This document shows positions 1 through 8,089 of a stretch of DNA of 64,000 bases, piece after piece. The stretch covers positions 1 through 64,000 of the forward strand of contig JAJYRI010000005.1 in assembly GCA_021794175.1 (NCBI GenBank), given 5' to 3'. The position numbers and the translations under genes were made by a program. Numbering within the stretch: the stretch's first letter is position 1; the number at the start of each line of letters is the position of its first letter. Origin of the DNA: a bacterium (GTDB lineage: Bacteria > Vulcanimicrobiota > Vulcanimicrobiia > Vulcanimicrobiales > Vulcanimicrobiaceae). The notes under the pieces are model-generated. The model was not told the origin of the DNA. It was given only the letters and a program-made list of their open reading frames with translations, and did not search any database.

Positions 1-2
1 GA

Positions 3-200
3 TCTGGGGGCAGCTTCGACGCCCTCATCGGCAGGGTTCCGCGCGCCCCGGAGCGTTGGCGGCGGCTCAACCTCGAATGGCTCTACCGCTTGCTTCGAGA
101 ACCTCACCGTTGGCGGCGCCAGCTCGCGCTGCCGCATTTCGTCGCGCTGGTGTTTTTTGAAGAGCTGCGCGCATTTCTAGGAGGACGGCAAGACCGATGA
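3..200 (+). CDS. WecG/TagA/CpsF-family glycosyltransferase, 3' end only (truncated by window start)
   Basis: Frame 3 reads SGGSFDALIGRVPRAPERWRRLNLEWLYRLLREPHRWRRQL..., resembling the conserved C-terminus of WecG/TagA transferases; stop overlaps the next start (ATGA). Confidence 0.75.
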   Translation, partial: SGGSFDALIGRVPRAPERWRRLNLEWLYRLLREPHRWRRQLALPHFVALVFFEELRAFLGGRQDR

Positions 201-1216
201 AGGCGATGATTCTCGCGGGCGGGCTCTCGACGCGCCTCTATCCGCTGACCAAACAGGTCCCTAAACCCTTGGTTCCCGTTGCCGGCGAACCGAATGCCGT
301 TCACGTGATTCGCTATCTCAAGAATTACGGCTTTACCGAAATCGCGATCAATATTTTCTATCTTCCCGATGCGATCCGCGAAGCGCTCGGCGACGGTTCG
401 CGATTCGGCGTGCGCTTGGAGTACTTACACGAACGCGAGCTCATGGGGAGCGCCGGCGCACTCAAACAAATGGAAACGTATTTCGCCGATAGCGAGGATT
501 TCGTCGTGGTCGGCTGCGACGACCTCACCGATCTCCCGCTCGATGCCTTACTTGCACAACATCGCGCCAACGATGCCGTGGCGACCATCGGCTTGGTGCC
601 GCGCGAACGCGTCGATCAGTACGGCGTCGTCGTGCTGGACGAACGCGAACGGATCGTCGGATTCCAAGAGAAACCCGCCGCCGGAACCGAGCGCAGCCGA
701 TTGGTGAATACGGGCATCTACGCTTTTTCGCGCGCGATTTTTCAGGAGATTCCCGCCGCGACGTTTTACGATTTCGGCAAGCAAGTATTTCCGGGGCTCG
801 AGCGTGCCGGGGCGCCGTTTTTCGGTTTTCGCGCGCCGGAAGCGTATTGGACCGATATCGGAACGCCGGAAGAATATCGGCGGGCGACCTACGACGTGCT
901 TGAGGGGCGTTTTGTTCCGATCGGTGCGCGACCGGTCGGCGTCTCCGACGAAGCGATCGTTGCTGCAGGTGCGCGCGTGGAGGGCAAGGTCTGGATCGGC
1001 GCGGGAGCGCGGATCGAAGGCGGCGCGCATGTCGTCGGCCCGACGGTGGTCGGTGTCGGTGCAACCGTCGGTCGCGATGCGCTCGTCGAGCGGAGCGTCC
1101 TTTGGGACCGGGCGGCAATCGGGGCGGGCTCCCGTCTGCGCGACGCGCTTGTCGGACTTGATTATTGCGTTGAGGCCGGTAGCGAACTCATCGAATGCTC
1201 GGTTGCAAATGAGTGA
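197..1216 (+). CDS. Sugar-phosphate nucleotidyltransferase (mannose-1-P guanylyltransferase-like) with C-terminal LbH-like region
   Basis: MKAMILAGGLSTRLYPLTKQVPKPLVPVAGEP signature of NTP_transferase; repetitive Gly-rich C-terminus. Confidence 0.9.
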   Translation: MKAMILAGGLSTRLYPLTKQVPKPLVPVAGEPNAVHVIRYLKNYGFTEIAINIFYLPDAIREALGDGSRFGVRLEYLHERELMGSAGALKQMETYFADSEDFVVVGCDDLTDLPLDALLAQHRANDAVATIGLVPRERVDQYGVVVLDERERIVGFQEKPAAGTERSRLVNTGIYAFSRAIFQEIPAATFYDFGKQVFPGLERAGAPFFGFRAPEAYWTDIGTPEEYRRATYDVLEGRFVPIGARPVGVSDEAIVAAGARVEGKVWIGAGARIEGGAHVVGPTVVGVGATVGRDALVERSVLWDRAAIGAGSRLRDALVGLDYCVEAGSELIECSVANE

Positions 1217-1261
1217 GACGCGCGCTCTTGTCGTCGCCGAGCCCGCGCGTGAAGGAGCTGC

Positions 1262-1876
1262 ATGCTCGACCGCGCGCTCGATCTGTTCTTTCCACCACGG
1301 TGCATCTGCTGTAATGCTTCCGGAAACGCGCTCTGCCGGCGGTGCGTACCCGAAACGGCTCCGTTGCAGCGACGGATTTTCGGGCTCGACGTTCGTGCGC
1401 TCGCTCCGTACGACGGCGTATGGAGACGGGCCGTGCTTGCCTTGAAGGACGGGCGACGCGATATCGCCGCTGCACTCGGAGAACGACTGGGAGCGGCGTT
1501 GCAGGCGGAGGATCGCCACCTCGTCGGTATCCCGACGAGTGCGGCGCGGCGCCTCCGTCGCGGTTTCGACGGCGGGGAGCTGCTGGCGTCGATCGCAGCA
1601 TCGGCTGACGGGCGAGCGACGAGCCGCCCGCTGTGCTTCGTTGCGCGCGATCGTCAGCGGGGGCGCTCGCGCGCCGAACGGCTCGTCGCTCGCGGTCGCT
1701 TTCACGTCGGTACCGAGAGCCTCGCGGGATGCTCGGTGACGCTTGTCGACGATGTCTGCACGACCGGTACGACGCTCGCCGATGCGGCTTCTGCGTTGCG
1801 CGCACGCGGTGCAATCGTCGAACGCGCGCTCGTCGTCGCGCTTACCGATCTCGGGCGAAAGCGCGGCGAACGATGA
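1262..1876 (+). CDS. comF: ComF-family phosphoribosyltransferase
   Basis: N-terminal CxxC...CRRC zinc motif and VTLVDDVCTTGTTLADAASALRARGA PRPP-binding motif. Confidence 0.85.
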   Translation: MLDRALDLFFPPRCICCNASGNALCRRCVPETAPLQRRIFGLDVRALAPYDGVWRRAVLALKDGRRDIAAALGERLGAALQAEDRHLVGIPTSAARRLRRGFDGGELLASIAASADGRATSRPLCFVARDRQRGRSRAERLVARGRFHVGTESLAGCSVTLVDDVCTTGTTLADAASALRARGAIVERALVVALTDLGRKRGER

Positions 1877-2163
1877 TCGCCACCGACGCAGTGGGCTGGA
1901 TTGCCACGGGTCTCGTTGTCCTCACAGGAATTCCTCAGTGGGCGTCGATGCTTCGCTCACAAAAAATCGATGGCGTATCGCCGCACACGTTTACAATATA
2001 TGCCGCGAGCGGAGTAGCATGGCTTGTCTACGCCATTCTCAAAAAAGACTTAGCAATTGGCGTCACCAATACGTTTGTAATTATCAACGGCGTGACGGTT
2101 CTTCTCATATATAGGGTTCGACGAAAGCATAGCAATATTGGAGACGATGAGGTGCAACATTAA
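1873..2163 (+). CDS. SemiSWEET / PQ-loop-type small transporter
   Basis: MIATDAVGWIATGLVVLTGIPQWASMLRSQKIDGVSPHTFTIYAASGVAWLVYAILKKD...: three predicted TM segments and a PQ-like motif; start overlaps the comF stop. Confidence 0.7.
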   Translation: MIATDAVGWIATGLVVLTGIPQWASMLRSQKIDGVSPHTFTIYAASGVAWLVYAILKKDLAIGVTNTFVIINGVTVLLIYRVRRKHSNIGDDEVQH

Positions 2164-3001
2164 GAGCTTGCGTGAAAGTTTCCCGGCGATCAGACAATCG
2201 ATATACGACACCATTCGTAGACGCTATTTCCGGCCGAATGAATTCGACGGGCCGGATGCGACGATAGTTAATTTTGAAAAAAGCATCGAACCGGAATCGT
2301 TTCTTTCGTCCCAAATCCTTGACGTTGGCAGCAAGAATCGTGAGCTCGACGCTTTCTTTGAGGCTTGTTCCGACTTGGCTGCAGAAGGCCTTCTGAAAAT
2401 TTTTGGTGGGCGTATGGAACTTTGCGACCGCCCGCTGCCGTCGGATCGGTCGGTTGACGCGGTCAGCGATCACGGGGCGCAATCCGTTCGAGAAATAGGC
2501 CTTGATGCCTCAATACCCGACGAATTAGATTTTCCGCGTCTGCTGCCATTGCCAAGTCTTCCTGGGGCGCTCATGTCTTTCGTGCGAAAAGAAGATTTTG
2601 GTGAGGTTGCAATAGTGTACAATCGCCTCATAGTTGTGGAAAATGAGCGTCGCGCGATCACGTTTTCCGCGATGAAGCCTTTCGTCGAAACAAGAGAGCT
2701 TACGGAAAAGCACTTTTCTGAACTTAAGAAGAGCGGTGTTTTCGCGACTCTCACAAAATACGGCTATGAACCAACGATGCGAAAAGAGCGTTTAATGGTC
2801 AGGTTTCCATACAACGATGAACGTAGTTATTTAAGCCTCCATGGAGATTTGACGAGGGTCCCGGTAATAGTTGCGTTTGGCCGTGTGTATGCTGGCGACG
2901 TGCTCGTCGAGAAATACGTAAATATCATGAGGGCCGATCGGTATGTTATCGATTCCCAAATTCCGCTGCGGCCAAGTCGAGATGGAGTGGCTCTCAAATG
3001 A
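2150..3001 (+). CDS. Hypothetical protein (soluble, unknown)
   Basis: Single long ORF overlapping its neighbours at both ends (ATGA-type coupling downstream). The track start is 2138; a likely start is the internal ATG (MRCNIKS). Confidence 0.7.
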   Translation, partial: RCNIKSLRESFPAIRQSIYDTIRRRYFRPNEFDGPDATIVNFEKSIEPESFLSSQILDVGSKNRELDAFFEACSDLAAEGLLKIFGGRMELCDRPLPSDRSVDAVSDHGAQSVREIGLDASIPDELDFPRLLPLPSLPGALMSFVRKEDFGEVAIVYNRLIVVENERRAITFSAMKPFVETRELTEKHFSELKKSGVFATLTKYGYEPTMRKERLMVRFPYNDERSYLSLHGDLTRVPVIVAFGRVYAGDVLVEKYVNIMRADRYVIDSQIPLRPSRDGVALK

Positions 3002-3795
3002 ACGTATTGGAACCAGCGGAAGCGATGCTAGTTGAGGTCGCCCAACGCTTGGCTTCTCTTTGCCGAAGGCAGGGTATGGGCGAAGTTCAGGTGTTGCTTC
3101 TGGCTGAGGCCGACTCAGCTAGAATCGCTAATGCGTTAATGCTGGCCGCTAGAACAAAGGCTCTCCTCCCAAACTCAATAGCAACGATTCCGGCGAACCT
3201 GGATAAATGTCGCTCCTTTTTGCCAGATGAGCTTGCCCAAGGTATCATGGATTTGCTCATCCTACTTGCAATTCGATCGTACGCTGAGCCCACAATGGAC
3301 TATGGCGTTATTGCGGAGGGTCTTGCGGTAACGGCATCCTCCGCATTTAAACGAAGGGGACGCTATGTCCTTAGCTCTGAAGTATTGCGGGTTGCTGGTA
3401 GGATTATGGCTAGCAGCGGACTGATTCGTCAGGCGGATCGTTTGTTTATAAAATCAGAGGATCTACTAACAGAGGCGTCTCCGTGGTCCTGGTCTAAGTT
3501 AGGGCGTATCTTGGTGTCTTGGTCAAGCGGTTACGGCTATGCGCCGCTCCGCCTTGCAAGCGCAGCAGTAATTCTTGTTATATTAGTATCTCTCAGCGCG
3601 ATGGTCGTTCTTCATTTTCCGTTTCTCAAAGCTGTATCGCTGGCGGTTGGGAACTATTTCACGCTTGGCGGGGCGGAGGAATACTTCGGCCTCCCGCGCG
3701 TTGATAGAATATTGTTTGCTGCGGAGGCCGCTGGGGCGCTTTTGATAAACGGGTTCTTCCTTACGCTCCTAACGAAGCGTCTCTTTAGGGCTTAA
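2998..3795 (+). CDS. Hypothetical protein with C-terminal two-TM, pore-loop-like region
   Basis: C-terminus LRLASAAVILVILVSLSAMVVLHF-PFLKAVSLAVGNYFTLGGAEEYFGLPRVDRILFAAEAAGALLINGFFLTLLTKRLFRA resembles a TM-P-TM ion-channel (Ion_trans_2-like) layout. Confidence 0.6.
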   Translation: MNVLEPAEAMLVEVAQRLASLCRRQGMGEVQVLLLAEADSARIANALMLAARTKALLPNSIATIPANLDKCRSFLPDELAQGIMDLLILLAIRSYAEPTMDYGVIAEGLAVTASSAFKRRGRYVLSSEVLRVAGRIMASSGLIRQADRLFIKSEDLLTEASPWSWSKLGRILVSWSSGYGYAPLRLASAAVILVILVSLSAMVVLHFPFLKAVSLAVGNYFTLGGAEEYFGLPRVDRILFAAEAAGALLINGFFLTLLTKRLFRA

Positions 3796-3798
3796 TTC

Positions 3799-4893
3799 AT
3801 GAAGTCGCCAATTCGTGAGGCTGTTCGTCTTGCTCGGAGTGCCGCAGGTAATGTGTTCCCTAATCCGCTGGTGGGGGCCATTGTGGTGCGAAACGGCATC
3901 ACAATAGGGTCCGGATGTCATTTAAAGGCCGGCGATCTTCATGCTGAGGTGGGCGCACTTAGGCAAGCACGTAATGTTGAGGGGGCGACTTTGTATGTTA
4001 CTCTCGAACCTTGCGCGCACGAGGGGCGGCAACCCCCATGTGTCAATGAAATCATTCAATCGAAAATCAAAGCCGTTGTAATTGGCGCACTCGACCCAAA
4101 TCCTATCACTTCAGGAAGAGGGTTGATGGCACTAAGAAAAGCGGGAATCGATGTAACTGTTTTAAACGACCCATCGTCGCTGGAATTGATCCGTGATTTT
4201 AAGGTGTGGATTAATTCCTCGTTCCCCTATGTCGCTTTGAAATTGGCAAGTTCGATAGACGGTTGCGTTGCTGGGGCTCCAGGTGAGCGCCTACATTTAA
4301 CGGGTCGGGAGTGGCGGGCTCGTGTTCAGATGTTACGATACACTCATCAGGCGGTCCTCGTTGGCGCAGGTACAGTGCTTATTGACGACCCACACCTAAC
4401 AGTCGAGCATCCCGCTAGAGCGGTTCCGCTTCGTCGTCTCGTTGTCGCCGGCCGACGTCCCTTGAGTCCTAAAGCAAACATTTTTTCCCCGACGGCTGAT
4501 TATCTTCGCACCGTTGTTTTGTTCCCAGAATCGGAAAGGAGCGCTGATTGGGTATCTCGTCTTGGCGCCGTCGCAGAGATGGTTCCCTGCCCGGGGCGCG
4601 ACGGCGTCGTTGACCTTTCCAAAGGGCTCCAAGATGTTCGTGAGCGCTTCGGAATCGTGTCGATAATCTCTGAAGGAGGTCCCACCTTGGCAAAGAAACT
4701 TTTCGTTGATGACTTAGTCGAAACGATTTTTTGGGCTTATGCTCCCCAGTTGCTCGCTTCGCCAACATCCGTGGCAGCAGTGAACCCTGCGCTCGGCGAT
4801 TTATCGGGATCGCGTTTTTCTCTTAAGCGTGTCAGAAAACTTGGCAATGATGTTTCCGTGGAATATTGGCGGGACAGGGTAGCTCATGTTTAG
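3799..4893 (+). CDS. ribD: Bifunctional diaminohydroxyphosphoribosylaminopyrimidine deaminase / 5-amino-6-(5-phosphoribosylamino)uracil reductase
   Basis: HAEVGAL, LEPCAHEGRQPPC deaminase motifs; KLASSIDG and SEGGPTL reductase motifs. Confidence 0.95.
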   Translation: MKSPIREAVRLARSAAGNVFPNPLVGAIVVRNGITIGSGCHLKAGDLHAEVGALRQARNVEGATLYVTLEPCAHEGRQPPCVNEIIQSKIKAVVIGALDPNPITSGRGLMALRKAGIDVTVLNDPSSLELIRDFKVWINSSFPYVALKLASSIDGCVAGAPGERLHLTGREWRARVQMLRYTHQAVLVGAGTVLIDDPHLTVEHPARAVPLRRLVVAGRRPLSPKANIFSPTADYLRTVVLFPESERSADWVSRLGAVAEMVPCPGRDGVVDLSKGLQDVRERFGIVSIISEGGPTLAKKLFVDDLVETIFWAYAPQLLASPTSVAAVNPALGDLSGSRFSLKRVRKLGNDVSVEYWRDRVAHV

Positions 4894-5485
4894 CGGTCTG
4901 ATCGCCTATAGCGCTCGCGTCGAGTCGACGGAGCGCGACGAGCGCGGCGGGATGCGTCTGATCCTCGCGTGCGAGGGGGTCGAACGCGAGCGCCCCGAGG
5001 TAAAGGATTCCATCGCCGTGAACGGCGTCTGCCTTACGGCGACCGAAATTCTCGGCAACCGGATCGCTTTCGATGTTGTTCCCGAGAGCATCGAGCGGAG
5101 CTCGTTGGGATCGCTGGTCGCCGGCGAGCGTGTTAATCTCGAGTACAGCTTACGCGTCGGCGAACGCATGGGCGGTCATTTTGTTTACGCACACGTCGAT
5201 GCGCGAGCGCGCGTCATCGCACGCACGCCCGAAGGGCAGGGAGAACGCATGCGCATCGAGCGCCCGGCACTACTCGCCGACGGTATCGTCGAGAAAGGCT
5301 ATATCGCCGTCGACGGGGTGAGTTTGACGGTCGCCGCGACCGGAGCGGATTGGTTCGAACTCGCGCTGATTCCCGAGACGCTCTCGCGCACGACGTTGGG
5401 GGCGCGAGCGGTGGGAAGTGCGGTGAATCTCGAAATCGATCCGATCGCACGCTACGTCGCGGCGGCACTCGGAGCGCGCCGATGA
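4886..5485 (+). CDS. ribE: Riboflavin synthase alpha chain
   Basis: MFSGLI start; duplicated lumazine-binding repeats (SIAVNGVCLTA and YIAVDGVSLTV); GHFVYAHVD. Confidence 0.95.
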   Translation: MFSGLIAYSARVESTERDERGGMRLILACEGVERERPEVKDSIAVNGVCLTATEILGNRIAFDVVPESIERSSLGSLVAGERVNLEYSLRVGERMGGHFVYAHVDARARVIARTPEGQGERMRIERPALLADGIVEKGYIAVDGVSLTVAATGADWFELALIPETLSRTTLGARAVGSAVNLEIDPIARYVAAALGARR

Positions 5486-5937
5486 GCCGCTTCATCGACA
5501 CGCGTCCGCCGGGAGCGCGGCTCTTCCGAACGCGGGTGCGCGTGCAGTGGGCCGATATCGACGCCGCCGGGATCATGTATTTCGCCGCCTACTGGCGCTA
5601 TATCGAACGTGCGGAGATGGAGTTTTTTCGCGATCTTGGGTTCGCATACGAACGAATCTTCGAGACGTACGACTTTTGGTTGCCGCGCGTGAAGACCGAT
5701 GCGGAGTATTTCGGCCCGGCGTTGATGGACGATTGGCTCGAGTTGCAGACCTCGATCGAATATGTCGGGACCGCAAGCCTGCGCTGGCAGACCGTGGTGA
5801 TGAACGAGCGCCTCGGCGAGGCCGGCGCGCGCTTTACCTTGACCTGTGCGTGCATGGATCGCGCGACCCGCAAAAGCAAGCCGCTTCCACGCGAGCTGCA
5901 GGAAGCGTTGCGCGGCGCACTCGCTCCGGAGCTGTAA
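5482..5937 (+). CDS. Acyl-CoA thioesterase (YbgC/hot-dog-like)
   Basis: RVQWADIDAAGIMYFAAYWRYIERAEMEFFRDLG: hot-dog thioesterase active-site region. Confidence 0.85.
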   Translation: MSRFIDTRPPGARLFRTRVRVQWADIDAAGIMYFAAYWRYIERAEMEFFRDLGFAYERIFETYDFWLPRVKTDAEYFGPALMDDWLELQTSIEYVGTASLRWQTVVMNERLGEAGARFTLTCACMDRATRKSKPLPRELQEALRGALAPEL

Positions 5938-5940
5938 CCG

Positions 5941-6960
5941 ATGCGCGTTGCGATGCTCGTCGCGCCGCGTAGCATCGAACTGCGCGAGGTTCCAATGCCG
6001 GAGCCGCCGGCGGGCGGAGCGCTCGTCGCGGTTCGCGTCGCGCTCACCGACGGTACCGATCTGAAGGCGTATCGTCGCGGGCATCCGCAGATGCCGTTCC
6101 CGACGCCGTTCGGACATGAATTCTCCGGTGAGATCCTCGCGCTTGGGTCCGGCGTGAGCGACTGGCGCGTCGGCGAGGCGATTGCCTGCGTTCACTCGGC
6201 GCCGTGCGGAGCGTGCTTCTGGTGCGCGGCCGGGGAGGAGGAGCTCTGTGAGAGCGTCATGGAGCGGAAGATCCTCGGTGCATACGCCGATGCGATCGTC
6301 GTTCCGCCGCATATTCTCCGACGCAATGCGTTCCGTAAGCCCGACGCGTTAACGTTCGCCGAAGCGGCCTTTCTCGAACCGCTCTCCTGCGTCGTCCACT
6401 CGCGCGATCTGCTCGGCCTGCGTCGTCGTAGCAGCCTCGCCGTCTTCGGCGACGGTGGTTTCGGTCTGCTCCATGCTCTGCTGCTCGCGCGTGATGGACA
6501 CGAAAGCGTGCTGGTCGGGCGGCGTGCCGAGCGTCTTCAACTCGCCGCATCGCTCGGACTGGCGACGATCGACGCGAGCACCGAGGATGTCTCTGCCGCC
6601 CTGCGCGAGCGTAGCGGCGGCCGCGGAGTCGACGCGATCGTCGAATGTACCGGCACGCCGGAGATTTGGGAGCTCGCACCATCCTTGGTCCGCCGCGGGG
6701 GCGTCGTCTCGTTTTTCGGTGGCCTTCCCGCCGACGCAAGGGTATCGTTCGCCGCGTCGCGCCTGCACTACGATGAAGTACGGCTCGTCTCGCCGTTTCA
6801 CTTTACACCGCGAGCGGTCGCGAGTGCCTTTGGCCTATTACGCGACCGCGCCTTCGATTGCGCGCGTCTCATCTCGCATCGCTATCCGCTCGATCGCATC
6901 GTCGATGCCTTCGCGCAGCTCGACGCCGGGGTCGGCTTGAAGGTCGCCATCGAAGCATGA
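5941..6960 (+). CDS. Zinc-dependent alcohol/sorbitol/threonine dehydrogenase-like MDR protein
   Basis: GHEFSGEILALG, CVHSAPCGACFWCAAGEEELC structural Zn motif. Confidence 0.85.
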   Translation: MRVAMLVAPRSIELREVPMPEPPAGGALVAVRVALTDGTDLKAYRRGHPQMPFPTPFGHEFSGEILALGSGVSDWRVGEAIACVHSAPCGACFWCAAGEEELCESVMERKILGAYADAIVVPPHILRRNAFRKPDALTFAEAAFLEPLSCVVHSRDLLGLRRRSSLAVFGDGGFGLLHALLLARDGHESVLVGRRAERLQLAASLGLATIDASTEDVSAALRERSGGRGVDAIVECTGTPEIWELAPSLVRRGGVVSFFGGLPADARVSFAASRLHYDEVRLVSPFHFTPRAVASAFGLLRDRAFDCARLISHRYPLDRIVDAFAQLDAGVGLKVAIEA

Positions 6961-6967
6961 GCGGGCC

Positions 6968-8008
6968 ATGATACCCACCGAGATGCAGGTGGCGATACTT
7001 CGCAGCGTCGATGATATCGGTATCGAGCGCATGCCGGTTCCGCAGATCGGGGCGGGCGAACTCTTGGTCCGAACGCGCGCGGCCGGAATCTGTAGCGGCG
7101 ATATTATGGCGTGGTACGTCCAGCGGAAAGCCCCGCTGGTGCTAGGGCACGAGCCCGCGGGCGAGATTGTAGCCGTCGGCCCCGGCGACGCACCGCTCGA
7201 CGAATCGGGACGGTCGTTTGCGGTCGGCGATCGCGTCTTCGTGCATCATCACGCGCCTTGCTTTGCGTGTTCGTTCTGCGCGCGCGGCGATTTCGTACAG
7301 TGTGCGACCTGGCGGGCGACGCGGATCGATCCGGGAGCGATCGCGGAGTATTTTCGCGTACCGCGCGAAAACGTTCGCGATACGCTCCGCCTTCCGGCGA
7401 CGCTCTCGTACGCCGACGGCTCGCTCGTCGAACCGCTGGCGTGCGTGGTGAAATCCTTGCGTCGCGCGGGTATCGAAGCGAGCGATCGCGTCCTCTGTAT
7501 CGGTCTCGGGGTGATGGGGCTCATGCACGTTGCGCTCGCACGGCACGTGGGCGCCGAGGTGCTCGGAAGCGATCCGATCGCGCCGCGCCGCGACATTGCG
7601 CGGCGATTGGGCGCGCGCGCCGTCGCCCCCGACGAACTGTCGAGCGCGCTCGCCGACTGGGGCGATCGAGCGGGAGCCGATCTCGTTATTTGCGGGCCGG
7701 GGAGCAGCACGGCGCTCCGCGCGGCCTTCGAGGCCTGCGCACCGGGTGGACGCGTGCTAATGTTTACGCCGCTGGAGCCGGGCGCGAGCTTCGATATCGA
7801 TCCGGCAGCATTCTATTTCGGCGACCGACGGCTTATCGCCAGCTATTCCTGCGGTCCCGACGACACACGTGCCGCTCTCGACCTCCTCGCTGCGGGGATC
7901 GTGAGCGTCGAGCGTCTCGACGCGACGCTCCGACCGTTCGACGAAGTCGCGGGCGCCTACGCCGATCTTCGCTCGGCCCGCTGCATCAAGCCGATTCTCA
8001 CGTTCTAG
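6968..8008 (+). CDS. Zinc-dependent dehydrogenase, MDR family (paralogue of the preceding gene)
   Basis: GHEPAGEIVAVG, HHHAPCFACSFCARGDFVQC; Rossmann CIGLGVMGLMHV. Confidence 0.85.
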   Translation: MIPTEMQVAILRSVDDIGIERMPVPQIGAGELLVRTRAAGICSGDIMAWYVQRKAPLVLGHEPAGEIVAVGPGDAPLDESGRSFAVGDRVFVHHHAPCFACSFCARGDFVQCATWRATRIDPGAIAEYFRVPRENVRDTLRLPATLSYADGSLVEPLACVVKSLRRAGIEASDRVLCIGLGVMGLMHVALARHVGAEVLGSDPIAPRRDIARRLGARAVAPDELSSALADWGDRAGADLVICGPGSSTALRAAFEACAPGGRVLMFTPLEPGASFDIDPAAFYFGDRRLIASYSCGPDDTRAALDLLAAGIVSVERLDATLRPFDEVAGAYADLRSARCIKPILTF

Positions 8009-8054
8009 CGCGCTGCGCTCTAGCGGGCGCTTGCTGCGGCACCCTAAAAGTCGC

Positions 8055-8083
8055 TTGACAACTGAAAAGACTGGGCGTAGCGT
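8055..8083 (+). promoter_or_regulatory. Putative sigma70-type promoter for ribBA (TTGACA-17 nt-TAGCGT)
   Basis: TTGACA at 8055-8060, TAGCGT at 8078-8083; ATG at 8090 only 6 nt after the -10, suggesting a leaderless transcript. Confidence 0.55.
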
Positions 8084-8089
8084 TCGCTC

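Noticed and set aside
548-1705. Long antisense ORF (385 aa) opposite the nucleotidyltransferase and comF genes, and many similar R/A/P-rich ORFs across the track
   Set aside because: Typical high-GC shadow ORFs; composition is Arg/Ala/Pro-rich, no recognisable motifs, and they oppose well-supported genes.
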